A stretch of DNA of 64,000 bases, taken from positions 141,258-205,257 of the forward strand of contig JAFVSJ010000005.1 of the NCBI GenBank assembly GCA_017503805.1, read 5' to 3'. The DNA is from Tidjanibacter sp. Its GTDB lineage: Bacteria; Bacteroidota; Bacteroidia; Bacteroidales; Rikenellaceae. Of the stretch, positions 36,404 to 47,267 are shown piece by piece (the first letter of the stretch is position 1; each line of letters opens with the position of its first letter). The translations under genes were made by a program, and so were the position numbers. The notes beneath the pieces are model-generated. The model was not told the origin of the DNA and ran no database searches. It saw only the letters and a list, made by a program, of their open reading frames with translations.

Positions 36404-39067
36404 GTGGCAAAACAAGAGAAACAAACAAAGGAAACTCCTTTGATGCAACAATATTTCTCGATCAAGGCAACACACAGCGATGCCATCCTACTCTTCAGGG
36501 TAGGCGATTTCTACGAAACCTACGGCGAAGATGCTGTCGAAGCCGCCTCTATCCTCGGCATCGCGCTCACCCGCAAAGGCAACGGCCCCGGCAATTTTAT
36601 TGAGATGGCAGGATTCCCCTATCACGCCATCAACACCTACCTGCCGAAGCTCGTCAGAGCCGGCAGACGTGTGGCTGTATGTGAGCAACTCGAGGACCCC
36701 AAATCCGTAAAAGGACTCGTCAAACGCGGTGTCGTAGAGCTCGTCACACCCGGTGTTGTGATGAATGAAAACATCCTCTCGGCACGCGAAAACATATTCC
36801 TTGCAGCAGTACATTTCGGCGAGAAAAAGAACGGTATCGCACTACTCGACCTCTCCACGGGCGAATTCTACGTAGGTGAGGGTGGTGATAGCTACACCGA
36901 CAAATTGATTGCCAATTTTTCGCCCAAGGAGATCATCTACGAACGCGGTATGGAAGACCGTTTTGCACAGGCAGTTAGCGGTCGTAACTACACCTACCGA
37001 CTCGACCGTTGGGTTTTCAACGAGGAGATTTGTCGCAAGAAACTCTGCAAGCAGTTCTCAGTGCGCACTCTCAAAGGTTTCGGCATCGAGCGTATGGGTG
37101 CAGGCATCACCGCCGCCGGAGCCATCCTCCACTACCTCGACCACACAGAACACAAAGAGATTGCCCACATCAGTTCAATCTCGCGTTTAGATCCCGACCA
37201 ATATGTTTGGATAGACCGTTTTACAATCCGTAACCTTGAGCTGCTCGACTCCAATAACCCTCTCGGTAAGGGTTCGTTTGCCGAGGCCATCGACCGCACA
37301 TCCACACCGATGGGTGGCCGCCTGTTGCGCCATTGGATCACGATGCCCATCAAGCAGGTCGACAAGCTCAACGCAAGGCTAAACATTGTGGAAGCCATCA
37401 GGGATAGTGACGAGATTCGCGACGCCATCGGTGAGTCACTCGCACAGATTAGCGACCTCGAGCGCCTTGCCTCCCGCATTGCCGTAGGGCGCATTACGCC
37501 TCGAGAAGTCAACGCCTTAAAAGATTCACTCGGAGCTATCGAGCAGCTACAACTCCTGCTTCAAGACTCAGGCAATGAGGCACTTGAGATGATTGGCTCC
37601 AAACTCATCGTGATGAGCGAGCAGCGAGGCCACATTGCCAAGACCATCTATCCCGACCCGAGCAATAATCAGATAGTCAAAGGAGGTATTATCGCCGATG
37701 GTGTAGACCTCGAACTCGACGATCTGCGTAGCATTGTTCTCCACGGCAAAGATCGCATCGCAGACATTCAACACAGCGAGAGCATCCGTACGGGTATCCC
37801 ATCGCTCCGAGTGAGCTACAACAACGTCTTTGGCTACTACATAGAGGTGCGCAATGCACACAAGGACAAAGTGCCTGCCGAGTGGATTCGCAAGCAGACA
37901 CTTGCCAATGCCGAACGCTACATCACGGCCGAACTCAAAGAGTATGAAGAGAAAGTTCTCGGTGCCGAGGAGAAGATTCTCGCAATCGAGGGGCGCATTT
38001 GGGAAGAGCTACTCGCCTACCTCGCTGGTACCATAGGTGATTTGCAGCGAAATGCCGCCGTCATTGCACGTCTTGACTGCCTTACGTCATTCGCCACCAT
38101 CGCCATTGAGCGTGGCTACGTGCGTCCCACTGTTGCCGACGACAAGGTGATTGATATCCGCGATGGTCGCCACCCCGTCATAGAGATGATGATGGCGGTG
38201 GGTGAGCACTATGTGCCAAACGATGTCTATCTCGACGATGAGAAGCAGCAGATAATGATGATTACGGGCCCCAATATGTCGGGTAAAAGTGCTCTTTTGC
38301 GACAAACGGCCCTCATTGTACTGATGGCCCAGATGGGCTCATTTGTCCCCGCATCGAGTGCCCACATCGGCATAGTCGACAAGATTTTCACTCGCGTGGG
38401 AGCCAGCGACAATATTTCGCAGGGCGAGAGTACATTTATGGTCGAGATGCTCGAGAGTGCTTCGATTCTCAACAATGTAACTGACCGCAGCCTTGTCCTG
38501 CTCGATGAGATTGGTCGCGGCACAAGCACCTACGACGGCATCTCCATTGCGTGGAGTATGGTCGAATACCTACATAATCATACGCGTGCGCGCGCGAAAA
38601 CCCTCTTTGCCACCCACTATCACGAGCTCAACCAGATGGAGGAGAGTCTCGAGAGGGTGAAGAACTACAACGTATCGGTCAAAGAGGTTGGACGTTCGAT
38701 TCTCTTTATGCGCAAACTCCAGCGCGGTGGCACAGACAACTCGTTTGGTATCCACGTGGCCAAGTTGGCGGGTATGCCGTCTAAGGTCGTGGAGAGGGCC
38801 GACGAAATTCTGGCCGTGCTCGTAGCATCCCACGCCGAGGATTCCATTGCCGTAGAGCAATCGGGCAAACACGGTGGCAAGGCACTGCCCAAAGTAAAAC
38901 CCGTCAAGAGCGTACCGCCCGTGGGTATTCAGCTCAGTATGTTTCAGTTGGAAGACCCTGTGCTACTACAGATTCGCGACCGCATCCGCGACCTGGACAT
39001 CAACTCCCTCACACCCATAGAGGCGCTCAATATGCTCAACGACATCAAGAAGATTACAGGACTTTAG
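36404..39067 (+). CDS. mutS: DNA mismatch repair protein MutS
   Basis: Recognises mismatches and signals through its ATPase. The start is GTG 36404, chosen because MAKQEKQTKETPLMQQYFSIKATH aligns with other MutS N-termini and no upstream ATG exists. The mismatch-wedge motif is VGDFYETYGED (Phe-x-Glu) at about 36-46. The Walker A is GPNMSGKSALLRQ, with DEIGRGTSTYDG and FATHYHEL downstream. The C-terminal tail includes a short dimer/tetramer region. 887 residues is full length. Confidence 0.98.
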   Translation: MAKQEKQTKETPLMQQYFSIKATHSDAILLFRVGDFYETYGEDAVEAASILGIALTRKGNGPGNFIEMAGFPYHAINTYLPKLVRAGRRVAVCEQLEDPKSVKGLVKRGVVELVTPGVVMNENILSARENIFLAAVHFGEKKNGIALLDLSTGEFYVGEGGDSYTDKLIANFSPKEIIYERGMEDRFAQAVSGRNYTYRLDRWVFNEEICRKKLCKQFSVRTLKGFGIERMGAGITAAGAILHYLDHTEHKEIAHISSISRLDPDQYVWIDRFTIRNLELLDSNNPLGKGSFAEAIDRTSTPMGGRLLRHWITMPIKQVDKLNARLNIVEAIRDSDEIRDAIGESLAQISDLERLASRIAVGRITPREVNALKDSLGAIEQLQLLLQDSGNEALEMIGSKLIVMSEQRGHIAKTIYPDPSNNQIVKGGIIADGVDLELDDLRSIVLHGKDRIADIQHSESIRTGIPSLRVSYNNVFGYYIEVRNAHKDKVPAEWIRKQTLANAERYITAELKEYEEKVLGAEEKILAIEGRIWEELLAYLAGTIGDLQRNAAVIARLDCLTSFATIAIERGYVRPTVADDKVIDIRDGRHPVIEMMMAVGEHYVPNDVYLDDEKQQIMMITGPNMSGKSALLRQTALIVLMAQMGSFVPASSAHIGIVDKIFTRVGASDNISQGESTFMVEMLESASILNNVTDRSLVLLDEIGRGTSTYDGISIAWSMVEYLHNHTRARAKTLFATHYHELNQMEESLERVKNYNVSVKEVGRSILFMRKLQRGGTDNSFGIHVAKLAGMPSKVVERADEILAVLVASHAEDSIAVEQSGKHGGKALPKVKPVKSVPPVGIQLSMFQLEDPVLLQIRDRIRDLDINSLTPIEALNMLNDIKKITGL

Positions 39068-39084
39068 CGCTAAATATCAACAAC

Positions 39085-39111
39085 AAAGGCTCGGACATTC
39101 TCCGAGCCTTT
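39085..39111 (+). terminator. Intrinsic terminator of mutS
   Basis: Perfect 11-bp stem AAAGGCTCGGA / TCCGAGCCTTT with a 5-nt loop, 18 bp after the stop. An eight-G run follows at 39122-39129. Confidence 0.8.
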
Positions 39112-39134
39112 ATCGTATTGAGGGGGGGGCGCTA

Positions 39135-39257
39135 TTAGAATCTGAAACCGACACCAAACTGCAGAGCATTTTGTTTGCGGATGGCATAGCCGATTCCGAA
39201 AGAGATGCGGCCCATATCAAGGCCTATTGAGGGAATTACGCCGTAGTTGGTTGCACC
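39135..39257 (-). pseudogene. Remnant of an outer-membrane beta-barrel protein (C-terminus)
   Basis: A 40-residue open stretch ends ISFGIGYAIRKQNALQFGVGF-R-F followed by TAA. Alternating hydrophobic residues and a terminal Phe are typical of the last strands of Bacteroidota outer-membrane barrels. There is no start, and the frame is interrupted to the right by sequence that reads as a different gene on the other strand. It is a decayed fragment, probably of a porin or OmpW/PorT-like protein. Confidence 0.5.
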
Positions 39258-39341
39258 TTCGGCAAATTCTTCAAGCGTGTGACTGGACTCTCACCGCGCG
39301 CCTATCGCAACAGCATCGCATCTGTAGAGACCGACCAATAG
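39258..39341 (+). pseudogene. Remnant of an AraC-family regulator (C-terminus)
   Basis: The plus frame reads FGKFFKRVTGLSPRAYRNSI and then a short tail to TAG. This is the second helix-turn-helix end of AraC/XylS regulators (F-x-x-x-F-K-x-x-x-G-x-S-P-x-x-Y-R). Nothing upstream in frame belongs to such a protein. It abuts the barrel remnant with no spacer, suggesting a deletion joined the two genes. Confidence 0.55.
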
Positions 39342-39360
39342 TCAATCATCAAATGGCAAA

Positions 39361-39398
39361 GACAGAGCAGGAACCCCGAATGGAGTTCCTGCTCTGTC
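39361..39398 (-). terminator. Terminator downstream of yidC
   Basis: Perfect 14-bp stem GACAGAGCAGGAAC / GTTCCTGCTCTGTC with a 10-nt loop, 30 bp after the yidC stop. The U-tract is weak on the minus strand. Confidence 0.65.
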
Positions 39399-39427
39399 AT
39401 TAATCTATTTTGTTGTCACACTTCCGA

Positions 39428-41431
39428 TTAGTGTTTCGAACGATACTGTCGCCTTTCGCGCTCTTTCATCATCTGCTCCTGCTGTTTCTGAGCCTCCTCG
39501 AGTCGCTGCTGCCACTTGCTTTTCTGCTTGGGGCCCTTAGCCTTTGCTTTTGCAAGCATCTTGTTACGCAGACGCTCCTCATTGATACCATAGCGGAATG
39601 CGAAGTTCTGGAGAATGGTCAGCAGCTGCGATACGAAGTAGTAGTAGCAAAGACCACTCGCATAGTTATTCATCCACATAAGCATCATAATGGGGGTAAA
39701 ATAGAGCATCATAAACTTCATACCTGCCATTTGGGGCGCTGCAGTTGCCTGCTCCTGCTCCTTGTAGGTAAGTTTGGTATAGAAGAACAAGGTGGCTGCC
39801 ATAATCAAGGCCATAAGGCTCACGTGGTCGCCATACCAAGGAATACTGAAGGGAAGGTTAAGTACACTATCGTATGTCGACAGGTCTTTCATCCACAAGA
39901 AGCTCTCACCACGCAGCTCGATAGCGGTGGGGAAGAAACGGAACATAGCCACCAATACAGGGAACTGAATCAGCATAGGCAAGCAACCACCCATAGGGCT
40001 CACACCATATTTCTTATAGAGCTCCATAGTAGCCTGTTGGCTCTTCATCATCTCATTTTGGTCGGTCTGTGCCTTGGGGTATTTGGCCTGGATAGCGGTC
40101 AACTCGGGACGGATGGCGCGCATCTTGGCCGACGACATCATCGACTTATACGTGAGGGGGAAGATAAGCAATTTGATAAAAAGTGTGAGCAGCAGGATGA
40201 TAAGTCCGTAGTTGCCGATAAAGCGGCTGAGCAAATCGAACACGGGGATAACAATCCAACGGTTCACCCAGCTCACAAGTCTACCACCAAGCTGCACAAC
40301 CTTCTCAAGACCAAGGTCGTACTCCTTCAACAGTGAATATTTGTTGGGACCATAGTAGAACTTGAAGTTATAGCTATCGGTATCAACGTCGAAGGGAACG
40401 CTCACATTGGCCTGAAAATCTTTAATATATCCCGAGCCGGGTTTATAGGTATCAAACGCGAGTTCACCATTACCAAAGCAATCGGGGGCAATCATAATTG
40501 CCGAGAAGAACTGCTGCTGGAACGCAAACCACTCAAACTCGGTCTGAACAGTTTCACTGCGGCTGCCACCACCTCGTTTACCAACCTCCGCCATAGGGAG
40601 TTTCTCCACCTTGCGGTCACCGGGGAAAAGGTAAGAGAGTGTGGTATACATATTCTCGTTCTTATAACCGCGCTCGTTTTGGTAGGTGGTATTGTTCCAA
40701 GTGATATCAAACGAGGTTGCATTACGCATCCACTCGTCCATACCCACAAAATTCACATCGAAGTCGACCATATAGTCGTTGGGGCGCATCGTATAGACGA
40801 ACTCCAAGTAACGACCATCCTCCATTGGCAGCTGCAAAGCCAACCTTTGGATTTGCTCACCCTCGGCATTGGTGATAGCCTCCACGCCATTGGTGGTGAA
40901 ATAGAAACCCTCCGTATTGAGTTTTGTCTCGCTATATCCGCGGCGCATATAGAAGCCCAGATCGAACTTGGCACTATTGGGGTCAAACATCTTCAAAGGC
41001 TCTCCATCACCATTCTCGGAATACTTCTTGTAATCCTTGAGCACAACGTCGGAAATCATTGCACCCTTGTTAGATATGGTCATCGATATGACCTCATTCT
41101 CCATAGTGAAGAACTTAGCCTCGCCATTCATAGAAGCGACAAGCACCTCGCCAAAATTGCGCTCCAACTCATTCTGGAGTCGCTCCTGTGCGAGAGCCTG
41201 ATATGCAGCCACCACCTCGGCTTGTTCTTTCTCGTCGTCGATTTTGGCAACTACCTCATCGATGTATTTTTCGGGATGCTCGGCCCTATCAATAGAGTCG
41301 GCCACAAACTGCTCCCTCTGGGCAGCGTAATAGGCCTCACGCGCCTTCTCGGCCTCTTTGCTCTGGTACCAACTGTAGCCAAACAAAATAAAGCCAATGA
41401 GGATAAAGCCTACGATACTTTTTTTGTCCAT
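39428..41431 (-). CDS. yidC: Membrane protein insertase YidC
   Basis: Inserts membrane proteins with or without SecYEG. 667 residues: an N-terminal membrane anchor (SIVGFILIGFILFGYSW), a large periplasmic P1 domain (about 90-370), then the conserved core starting near WIVIPVFDLLSRFIGNYGLII with TYKSMMSSAKMRAIRPE and FPTAIELRGESFLW. The basic, Gln/Lys-rich C-terminus fits ribosome contact. It follows pyrG by 29 bp, a conserved pairing in this phylum. Confidence 0.97.
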   Translation of the reverse strand: MDKKSIVGFILIGFILFGYSWYQSKEAEKAREAYYAAQREQFVADSIDRAEHPEKYIDEVVAKIDDEKEQAEVVAAYQALAQERLQNELERNFGEVLVASMNGEAKFFTMENEVISMTISNKGAMISDVVLKDYKKYSENGDGEPLKMFDPNSAKFDLGFYMRRGYSETKLNTEGFYFTTNGVEAITNAEGEQIQRLALQLPMEDGRYLEFVYTMRPNDYMVDFDVNFVGMDEWMRNATSFDITWNNTTYQNERGYKNENMYTTLSYLFPGDRKVEKLPMAEVGKRGGGSRSETVQTEFEWFAFQQQFFSAIMIAPDCFGNGELAFDTYKPGSGYIKDFQANVSVPFDVDTDSYNFKFYYGPNKYSLLKEYDLGLEKVVQLGGRLVSWVNRWIVIPVFDLLSRFIGNYGLIILLLTLFIKLLIFPLTYKSMMSSAKMRAIRPELTAIQAKYPKAQTDQNEMMKSQQATMELYKKYGVSPMGGCLPMLIQFPVLVAMFRFFPTAIELRGESFLWMKDLSTYDSVLNLPFSIPWYGDHVSLMALIMAATLFFYTKLTYKEQEQATAAPQMAGMKFMMLYFTPIMMLMWMNNYASGLCYYYFVSQLLTILQNFAFRYGINEERLRNKMLAKAKAKGPKQKSKWQQRLEEAQKQQEQMMKERERRQYRSKH

Positions 41432-41460
41432 TTTCTTTTTCTATAACAATATTTTACGTT

Positions 41461-43098
<1,638 letters not shown>

Positions 43099-43113
43099 TT
43101 ATTTATCTGATTA

Positions 43114-45075
43114 TTACTCTTGCTGACTATCGATGAGGTTGATCTTCTCGATGGTTTCAGCCATCTCCTGTTTAGCCCTCTCAATCTTGTGCTCAACATC
43201 GCGAATAAGCGCCTCAGCACCCTTCGAACGGGCAAAGAAACCGATGTTATTCTCGAGGGTAGCAATGTCGGTTTCGAGCTGTTTAACCTTATTGTAGAGC
43301 CTGTCGCGCTCGTTGCGGAGTTTACCACCGTTACCCTTCATCTCGTTCAGTTTATTGCGATATTTCTGCACACCGCGTTCGCGGTCACCACTGCGCAATA
43401 CGGCAAATAGTTTGTCTATGGCGGCACGATAGCGCTTCTGCAACGCCTCTTTCTCCTTGATGGGCACAAAACCGATTTCACTCCACCTGCGCTGGAACTC
43501 TTTGATATTCTCAATGTTACCACCGGTAATATCATAAGCCTCAATCTCCTCCACAAGTGCAATCTTGCGAGCAAGGTTATCGGAATGCTCTGCATCTACA
43601 CTCGCAAAATGTTCGCTCTTGCGGGCAAAGAAGTGGTCGCAGGCCGCACGGAAACGTTTCCATACAGCATCGGAGTGGCGACGCGAAACAGAACCTATCT
43701 CCTTCCAACGTTTCTGCAAGGCAATCAGCTCTTCGGAGGTCTTCTTCCATTGCTCACTATCTTGAATTGCCTCCGCAGCTTCGCAAATTTCAATCTTTAA
43801 TTGCAGATTATGCTCCATCTCGCTCTTAATACCCTCATAGAACGCGCGCTTGAGTTCGAAGAATCTGTCGCAAGCCCTACGGAATCGTTCATAAATCTTG
43901 GTATTATCTTTCTTGGGCGCAAAACCGATGGTCTTCCAAACCTTCTGAATCTCAATGAGTTTGTCGGATGCCTTATTCCACTCTTTGCGGGTGGTCAACA
44001 TCTCGGTTGCAAGTCCTTCGGCCTTCTCACATAATTCGGTCTTAAGGGCCAGATTCTTTTTCTGCTCCTCTTTGATTGCCTCAAAATGCTCTTGGTGCTG
44101 TCTGTTGATGCGGGATGAGGCCTCTTTGAAACGCTCCCAAATAGCCTCTTTTTGCTCTGCCACAACGGGGCCTATCTCTCTCCACTGATCGTGCAAATCC
44201 TGCAATTTGCGGAAAGCCGCAACAATTGATTCTTCGCCGGCGAGCGACTCTGCAGCCTCACAAAGTGCCACTTTGGCTTCGAGATTGCGCTGCAGATCGA
44301 GGTCACGCAGTTCTTTATTGATTTTCACCACATTGTAGAAATTCTCAACGTGGAGATTGTATGTTTCCCAAATCTCTTTAACATTGGCCTGAGGTACGAT
44401 GCCGGTCTCCTTCCAACGCTGCTGCAGCTGACGGAAAGTCTGGAAAGTCTGACCCACTGTTTCGCCAGCCTCCACAAGAGCCTTCAACTCCTCGATAATC
44501 TGGAGTTTAATCTTGAGATTCTCCTCCTTGGATTTCTCCAAATCGTTCATATACTCTTCACGACGAGTGCGATAAATGCCAAAATACTCTTTCAGCCTGA
44601 TCTCGTCGCTATCGGCGGGTGCCTCAAACTCTTCGGCCACACCACCCTCTTCTACATATTTTTTGCGAAGTTCATCCACATCGGCGCGGTGTTTCTTATA
44701 AAAAGCCACCTTCACAGCCTCCACATCGTAGCGCAAGCTCTGAACGGGTTTATTCTCAAGCAATCCGGCAAAGTATTCGACGAGTTCGCCTTTTGTCATC
44801 TGCGACACCTCTTCGAGCGACTTGGCAATTCTCTCGTCGACTTCGGCACTTTCCTCGGCCATCTCATCATTCTCGAGCTTAAATTCAGGAGCCTCAGCAG
44901 CGAGTGCTGCATCCTCCTCGGCAAAGCTCACTGCCTCGGTTTCTCCAACGACCTCGTCGTCGGTTTCAGTGTTAGCCACAGCCTCTACGGCGGACTCTGC
45001 GGTAGCAATCTGTTTCGCATCTTCGGCAATGCCGACTTGTTCCTCGGGAACAGAATTCAAGTTTTTGGTAGTCAT
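43114..45075 (-). CDS. DUF349 repeat protein
   Basis: A 653-residue, highly charged helical protein. An acidic N-terminus (residues about 1-90) is followed by five DUF349-type repeats, recognised by their Trp motifs RWKETGIV, QWREIGPV, VWKTIGFAP, RWKEIGSV and RWSEIGFVP at spacings of about 70 residues. A C-terminal coiled coil follows (RNERDRLYNKVKQLETDI...). No signal peptide or enzyme motif is seen. The family is common in Bacteroidota; its function is unknown. It heads the unit with pyrG and yidC. Confidence 0.9.
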   Translation of the reverse strand: MTTKNLNSVPEEQVGIAEDAKQIATAESAVEAVANTETDDEVVGETEAVSFAEEDAALAAEAPEFKLENDEMAEESAEVDERIAKSLEEVSQMTKGELVEYFAGLLENKPVQSLRYDVEAVKVAFYKKHRADVDELRKKYVEEGGVAEEFEAPADSDEIRLKEYFGIYRTRREEYMNDLEKSKEENLKIKLQIIEELKALVEAGETVGQTFQTFRQLQQRWKETGIVPQANVKEIWETYNLHVENFYNVVKINKELRDLDLQRNLEAKVALCEAAESLAGEESIVAAFRKLQDLHDQWREIGPVVAEQKEAIWERFKEASSRINRQHQEHFEAIKEEQKKNLALKTELCEKAEGLATEMLTTRKEWNKASDKLIEIQKVWKTIGFAPKKDNTKIYERFRRACDRFFELKRAFYEGIKSEMEHNLQLKIEICEAAEAIQDSEQWKKTSEELIALQKRWKEIGSVSRRHSDAVWKRFRAACDHFFARKSEHFASVDAEHSDNLARKIALVEEIEAYDITGGNIENIKEFQRRWSEIGFVPIKEKEALQKRYRAAIDKLFAVLRSGDRERGVQKYRNKLNEMKGNGGKLRNERDRLYNKVKQLETDIATLENNIGFFARSKGAEALIRDVEHKIERAKQEMAETIEKINLIDSQQE

Positions 45076-45137
45076 AATCGTAGCGGTTTATACGTTTCTG
45101 TTTCACCCTGCACAGCAACAACTGCACAGTCAACCTA

Positions 45138-45169
45138 CAAATGTAGGTGATTTTGTCGGACTTTCCAAC
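45138..45169 (-). promoter_or_regulatory. Promoter for the DUF349-pyrG-yidC unit
   Basis: Minus-strand TACATTTG (45138-45145) fits TAnnTTTG; TTGG lies about 20 bp upstream. Predicted start is about 70 bp before the DUF349 gene. Confidence 0.55.
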
Positions 45170-45275
45170 CCATTGGAGCCAAATTTTTTCTTATTACTAA
45201 ATAAGGTGGACAAGAGTAGGAATTCTCAAGATAAATCACTACCTTTCGGGGATTTTATTATCGACCTTGGAAATT

Positions 45276-45959
45276 ATGAACTATCGCATTTTGCTTGTCG
45301 ACGACGAACCAGACATCCTCGAGTTTGTGGGATATAACCTTTCGCGCGAAGGATTTGAAGTCCACACCGCGCCCAATGGCCTGATAGCCATCGAGAAAGC
45401 TCGAGAGATCGCCCCAAATCTCGTGCTGCTCGACGTGATGATGCCCGAGATGGATGGAATGGAAACGTGTCGCAAACTGAAAGAGATTCCGGAGCTCGCA
45501 CGCACCAGCATTGTATTTCTCTCGGCACGCGGCGAAGACGAATCTCAACTGCAAGGTTTCGAGCTTGGTGCAGACGATTACATCACAAAACCTATTCATC
45601 CCAAGCTCCTTGTGAGTCGCATCAAGGCTATTCTCAAACGTGCCGAAGGGGGCGATGGCGCCGACCACGAAGCAGAGATTCCTGCAAGCAAAGATGTCAT
45701 AACAATTGATAAGGAACGATTTGTGGTAGTGAAAAACAGCCAAGAGCTCATCTTGCCACGCAAAGAGTTCCAACTACTTGCCCTACTCTACTCCAAACCC
45801 CACAAGGTCTTCTCCCGCGAGGAGATCTATGCCACGGTTTGGGGCAGCGAGGTGGTTGTAGGCGACCGTACGATAGATGTTCACATCCGTAAATTACGCA
45901 CCAAGATTGGAGAGGATCACATCGTCACAATCAAGGGTGTGGGATATAAATACCAATAG
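45276..45959 (+). CDS. OmpR/PhoB-family response regulator
   Basis: A 227-residue two-component regulator, starting MNYRILLVDDEPD (ATG 45276; an in-frame TTG nine bases earlier is less likely). The receiver domain has Asp9-Asp10, the phospho-acceptor Asp53 in LLDVMMPEMDG, a Ser in VFLSARGE and Lys in DDYITKPIH. The C-terminal winged helix contains YATVWGSEVVVGDRTIDVHI and ends KGVGYKYQ. No histidine kinase gene is adjacent; the next gene is ackA 49 bp on. Its targets cannot be inferred, though acetyl phosphate from AckA could feed such regulators. Confidence 0.95.
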   Translation: MNYRILLVDDEPDILEFVGYNLSREGFEVHTAPNGLIAIEKAREIAPNLVLLDVMMPEMDGMETCRKLKEIPELARTSIVFLSARGEDESQLQGFELGADDYITKPIHPKLLVSRIKAILKRAEGGDGADHEAEIPASKDVITIDKERFVVVKNSQELILPRKEFQLLALLYSKPHKVFSREEIYATVWGSEVVVGDRTIDVHIRKLRTKIGEDHIVTIKGVGYKYQ

Positions 45960-46008
45960 ACGAAACAATTAACTAAATTACATATCAACTTTAAGACTAT
46001 CAGATACA

Positions 46009-47229
46009 ATGGTAATTCTTGTTCTCAACTGCGGAAGTAGCTCGATTAAATACCAGGTAATCGAGATGACAGAGAGTGGCAACAGCCTTTTGGCGAAGGG
46101 TCTTGTGGAACGTATCGGCATCGATGATGGTGTGATTACCCACAAACCCGGCGGGGGTAAAGCTCCCGTGAAAACCGTCACCGACATTCCTGATCATACT
46201 GTAGGCATCGATCTCATCATCAAGGCCATCACCGACCCCGAAAGCGGTGTCATAGCTTCGCTCGAAGAGCTCGACGCTGTAGGTCACCGCGTGGTACACG
46301 GTGGCGAGCAGTTCAAAGAGAGTACCCTCATCGACGAGAGCGTTATGCAGATGGTAGAGGGTTGCGTCGACTTGGCTCCCCTGCACATCCCTGCCAATCT
46401 CAAGGGCATCTATGCCATCAACGAACTCCTTCCCGGTGTTCCCCAGGTGGCAAACTTCGATACCGCATTCCACCAGACTATGCCCGCCAAGGCATTCCTC
46501 TACGGCATTCCTCGTCGCTACTACGACGAGTACCGCGTGAGGGCCTATGGTTTCCACGGCACCAGCCACCGCTTCGTAGCAGAGGAGGCCGCAAAACTCG
46601 CCGGCATAGATTTTTACAACTCCAAAATTGTTACATGCCACATCGGCAATGGTGGTTCGGTTACCGCCGTACTCAATGGTAAGAGCGTAGATACCTCTAT
46701 GGGTCTCACCCCTGTAGACGGCCTTATGATGGGTACACGTTGCGGCTCAATTGACCCCGGCGTGCTCAACTTCATCCACACCAAAGAGGGCAAGTCGATG
46801 GAAGAGATTTGGAACCTCATCAACAAAGAGTCGGGCATCTACGGCCTTTCGGGCGGCCTCTCTTCGGATATGCGAGACATTGGCGCAGCCGTATTGGCAG
46901 GCGACAAAGTTGTCACCGAGGCCGAGGAGGCATATTTCTATCGCGTACGTAAGTTCGTAGGCTCCTATGCAGCTGCAATGGGCGGTATTGACCTGCTCGT
47001 ATTCACCGGCGGTGTGGGCGAGAATGGCCCCGAGATGAGGGAGTACGTCTGCAAAGATATGGAGTTTATGGGCATCAAGTTCGACAAGGCTGCCAATGAT
47101 GGCGTTAAAGGTCAGGATAAGATTCTCTCCGCTCCCGATTCGAGAGTAAAAGTGGTTGTTATCGGCACCAACGAGGAGCTCGTAATCGCAACCGACACCT
47201 ACAATATTGTAAGCAAACTCGCAAAATAA
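46009..47229 (+). CDS. ackA: Acetate kinase
   Basis: Reversibly forms acetate and ATP from acetyl phosphate. 406 residues with the ASKHA signatures VLNCGSSSIKYQVIE (phosphate 1), the VGHRVVHGGE and AFHQTMP substrate regions, YRVRAYGFHGTSH and the adenosine motif FTGGVGENGPEMRE. It is followed by ptb and buk rather than the usual pta. Confidence 0.97.
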   Translation: MVILVLNCGSSSIKYQVIEMTESGNSLLAKGLVERIGIDDGVITHKPGGGKAPVKTVTDIPDHTVGIDLIIKAITDPESGVIASLEELDAVGHRVVHGGEQFKESTLIDESVMQMVEGCVDLAPLHIPANLKGIYAINELLPGVPQVANFDTAFHQTMPAKAFLYGIPRRYYDEYRVRAYGFHGTSHRFVAEEAAKLAGIDFYNSKIVTCHIGNGGSVTAVLNGKSVDTSMGLTPVDGLMMGTRCGSIDPGVLNFIHTKEGKSMEEIWNLINKESGIYGLSGGLSSDMRDIGAAVLAGDKVVTEAEEAYFYRVRKFVGSYAAAMGGIDLLVFTGGVGENGPEMREYVCKDMEFMGIKFDKAANDGVKGQDKILSAPDSRVKVVVIGTNEELVIATDTYNIVSKLAK

Positions 47230-47267
47230 ACAATTATAACATAACCTAATAACACACAAACAACACT

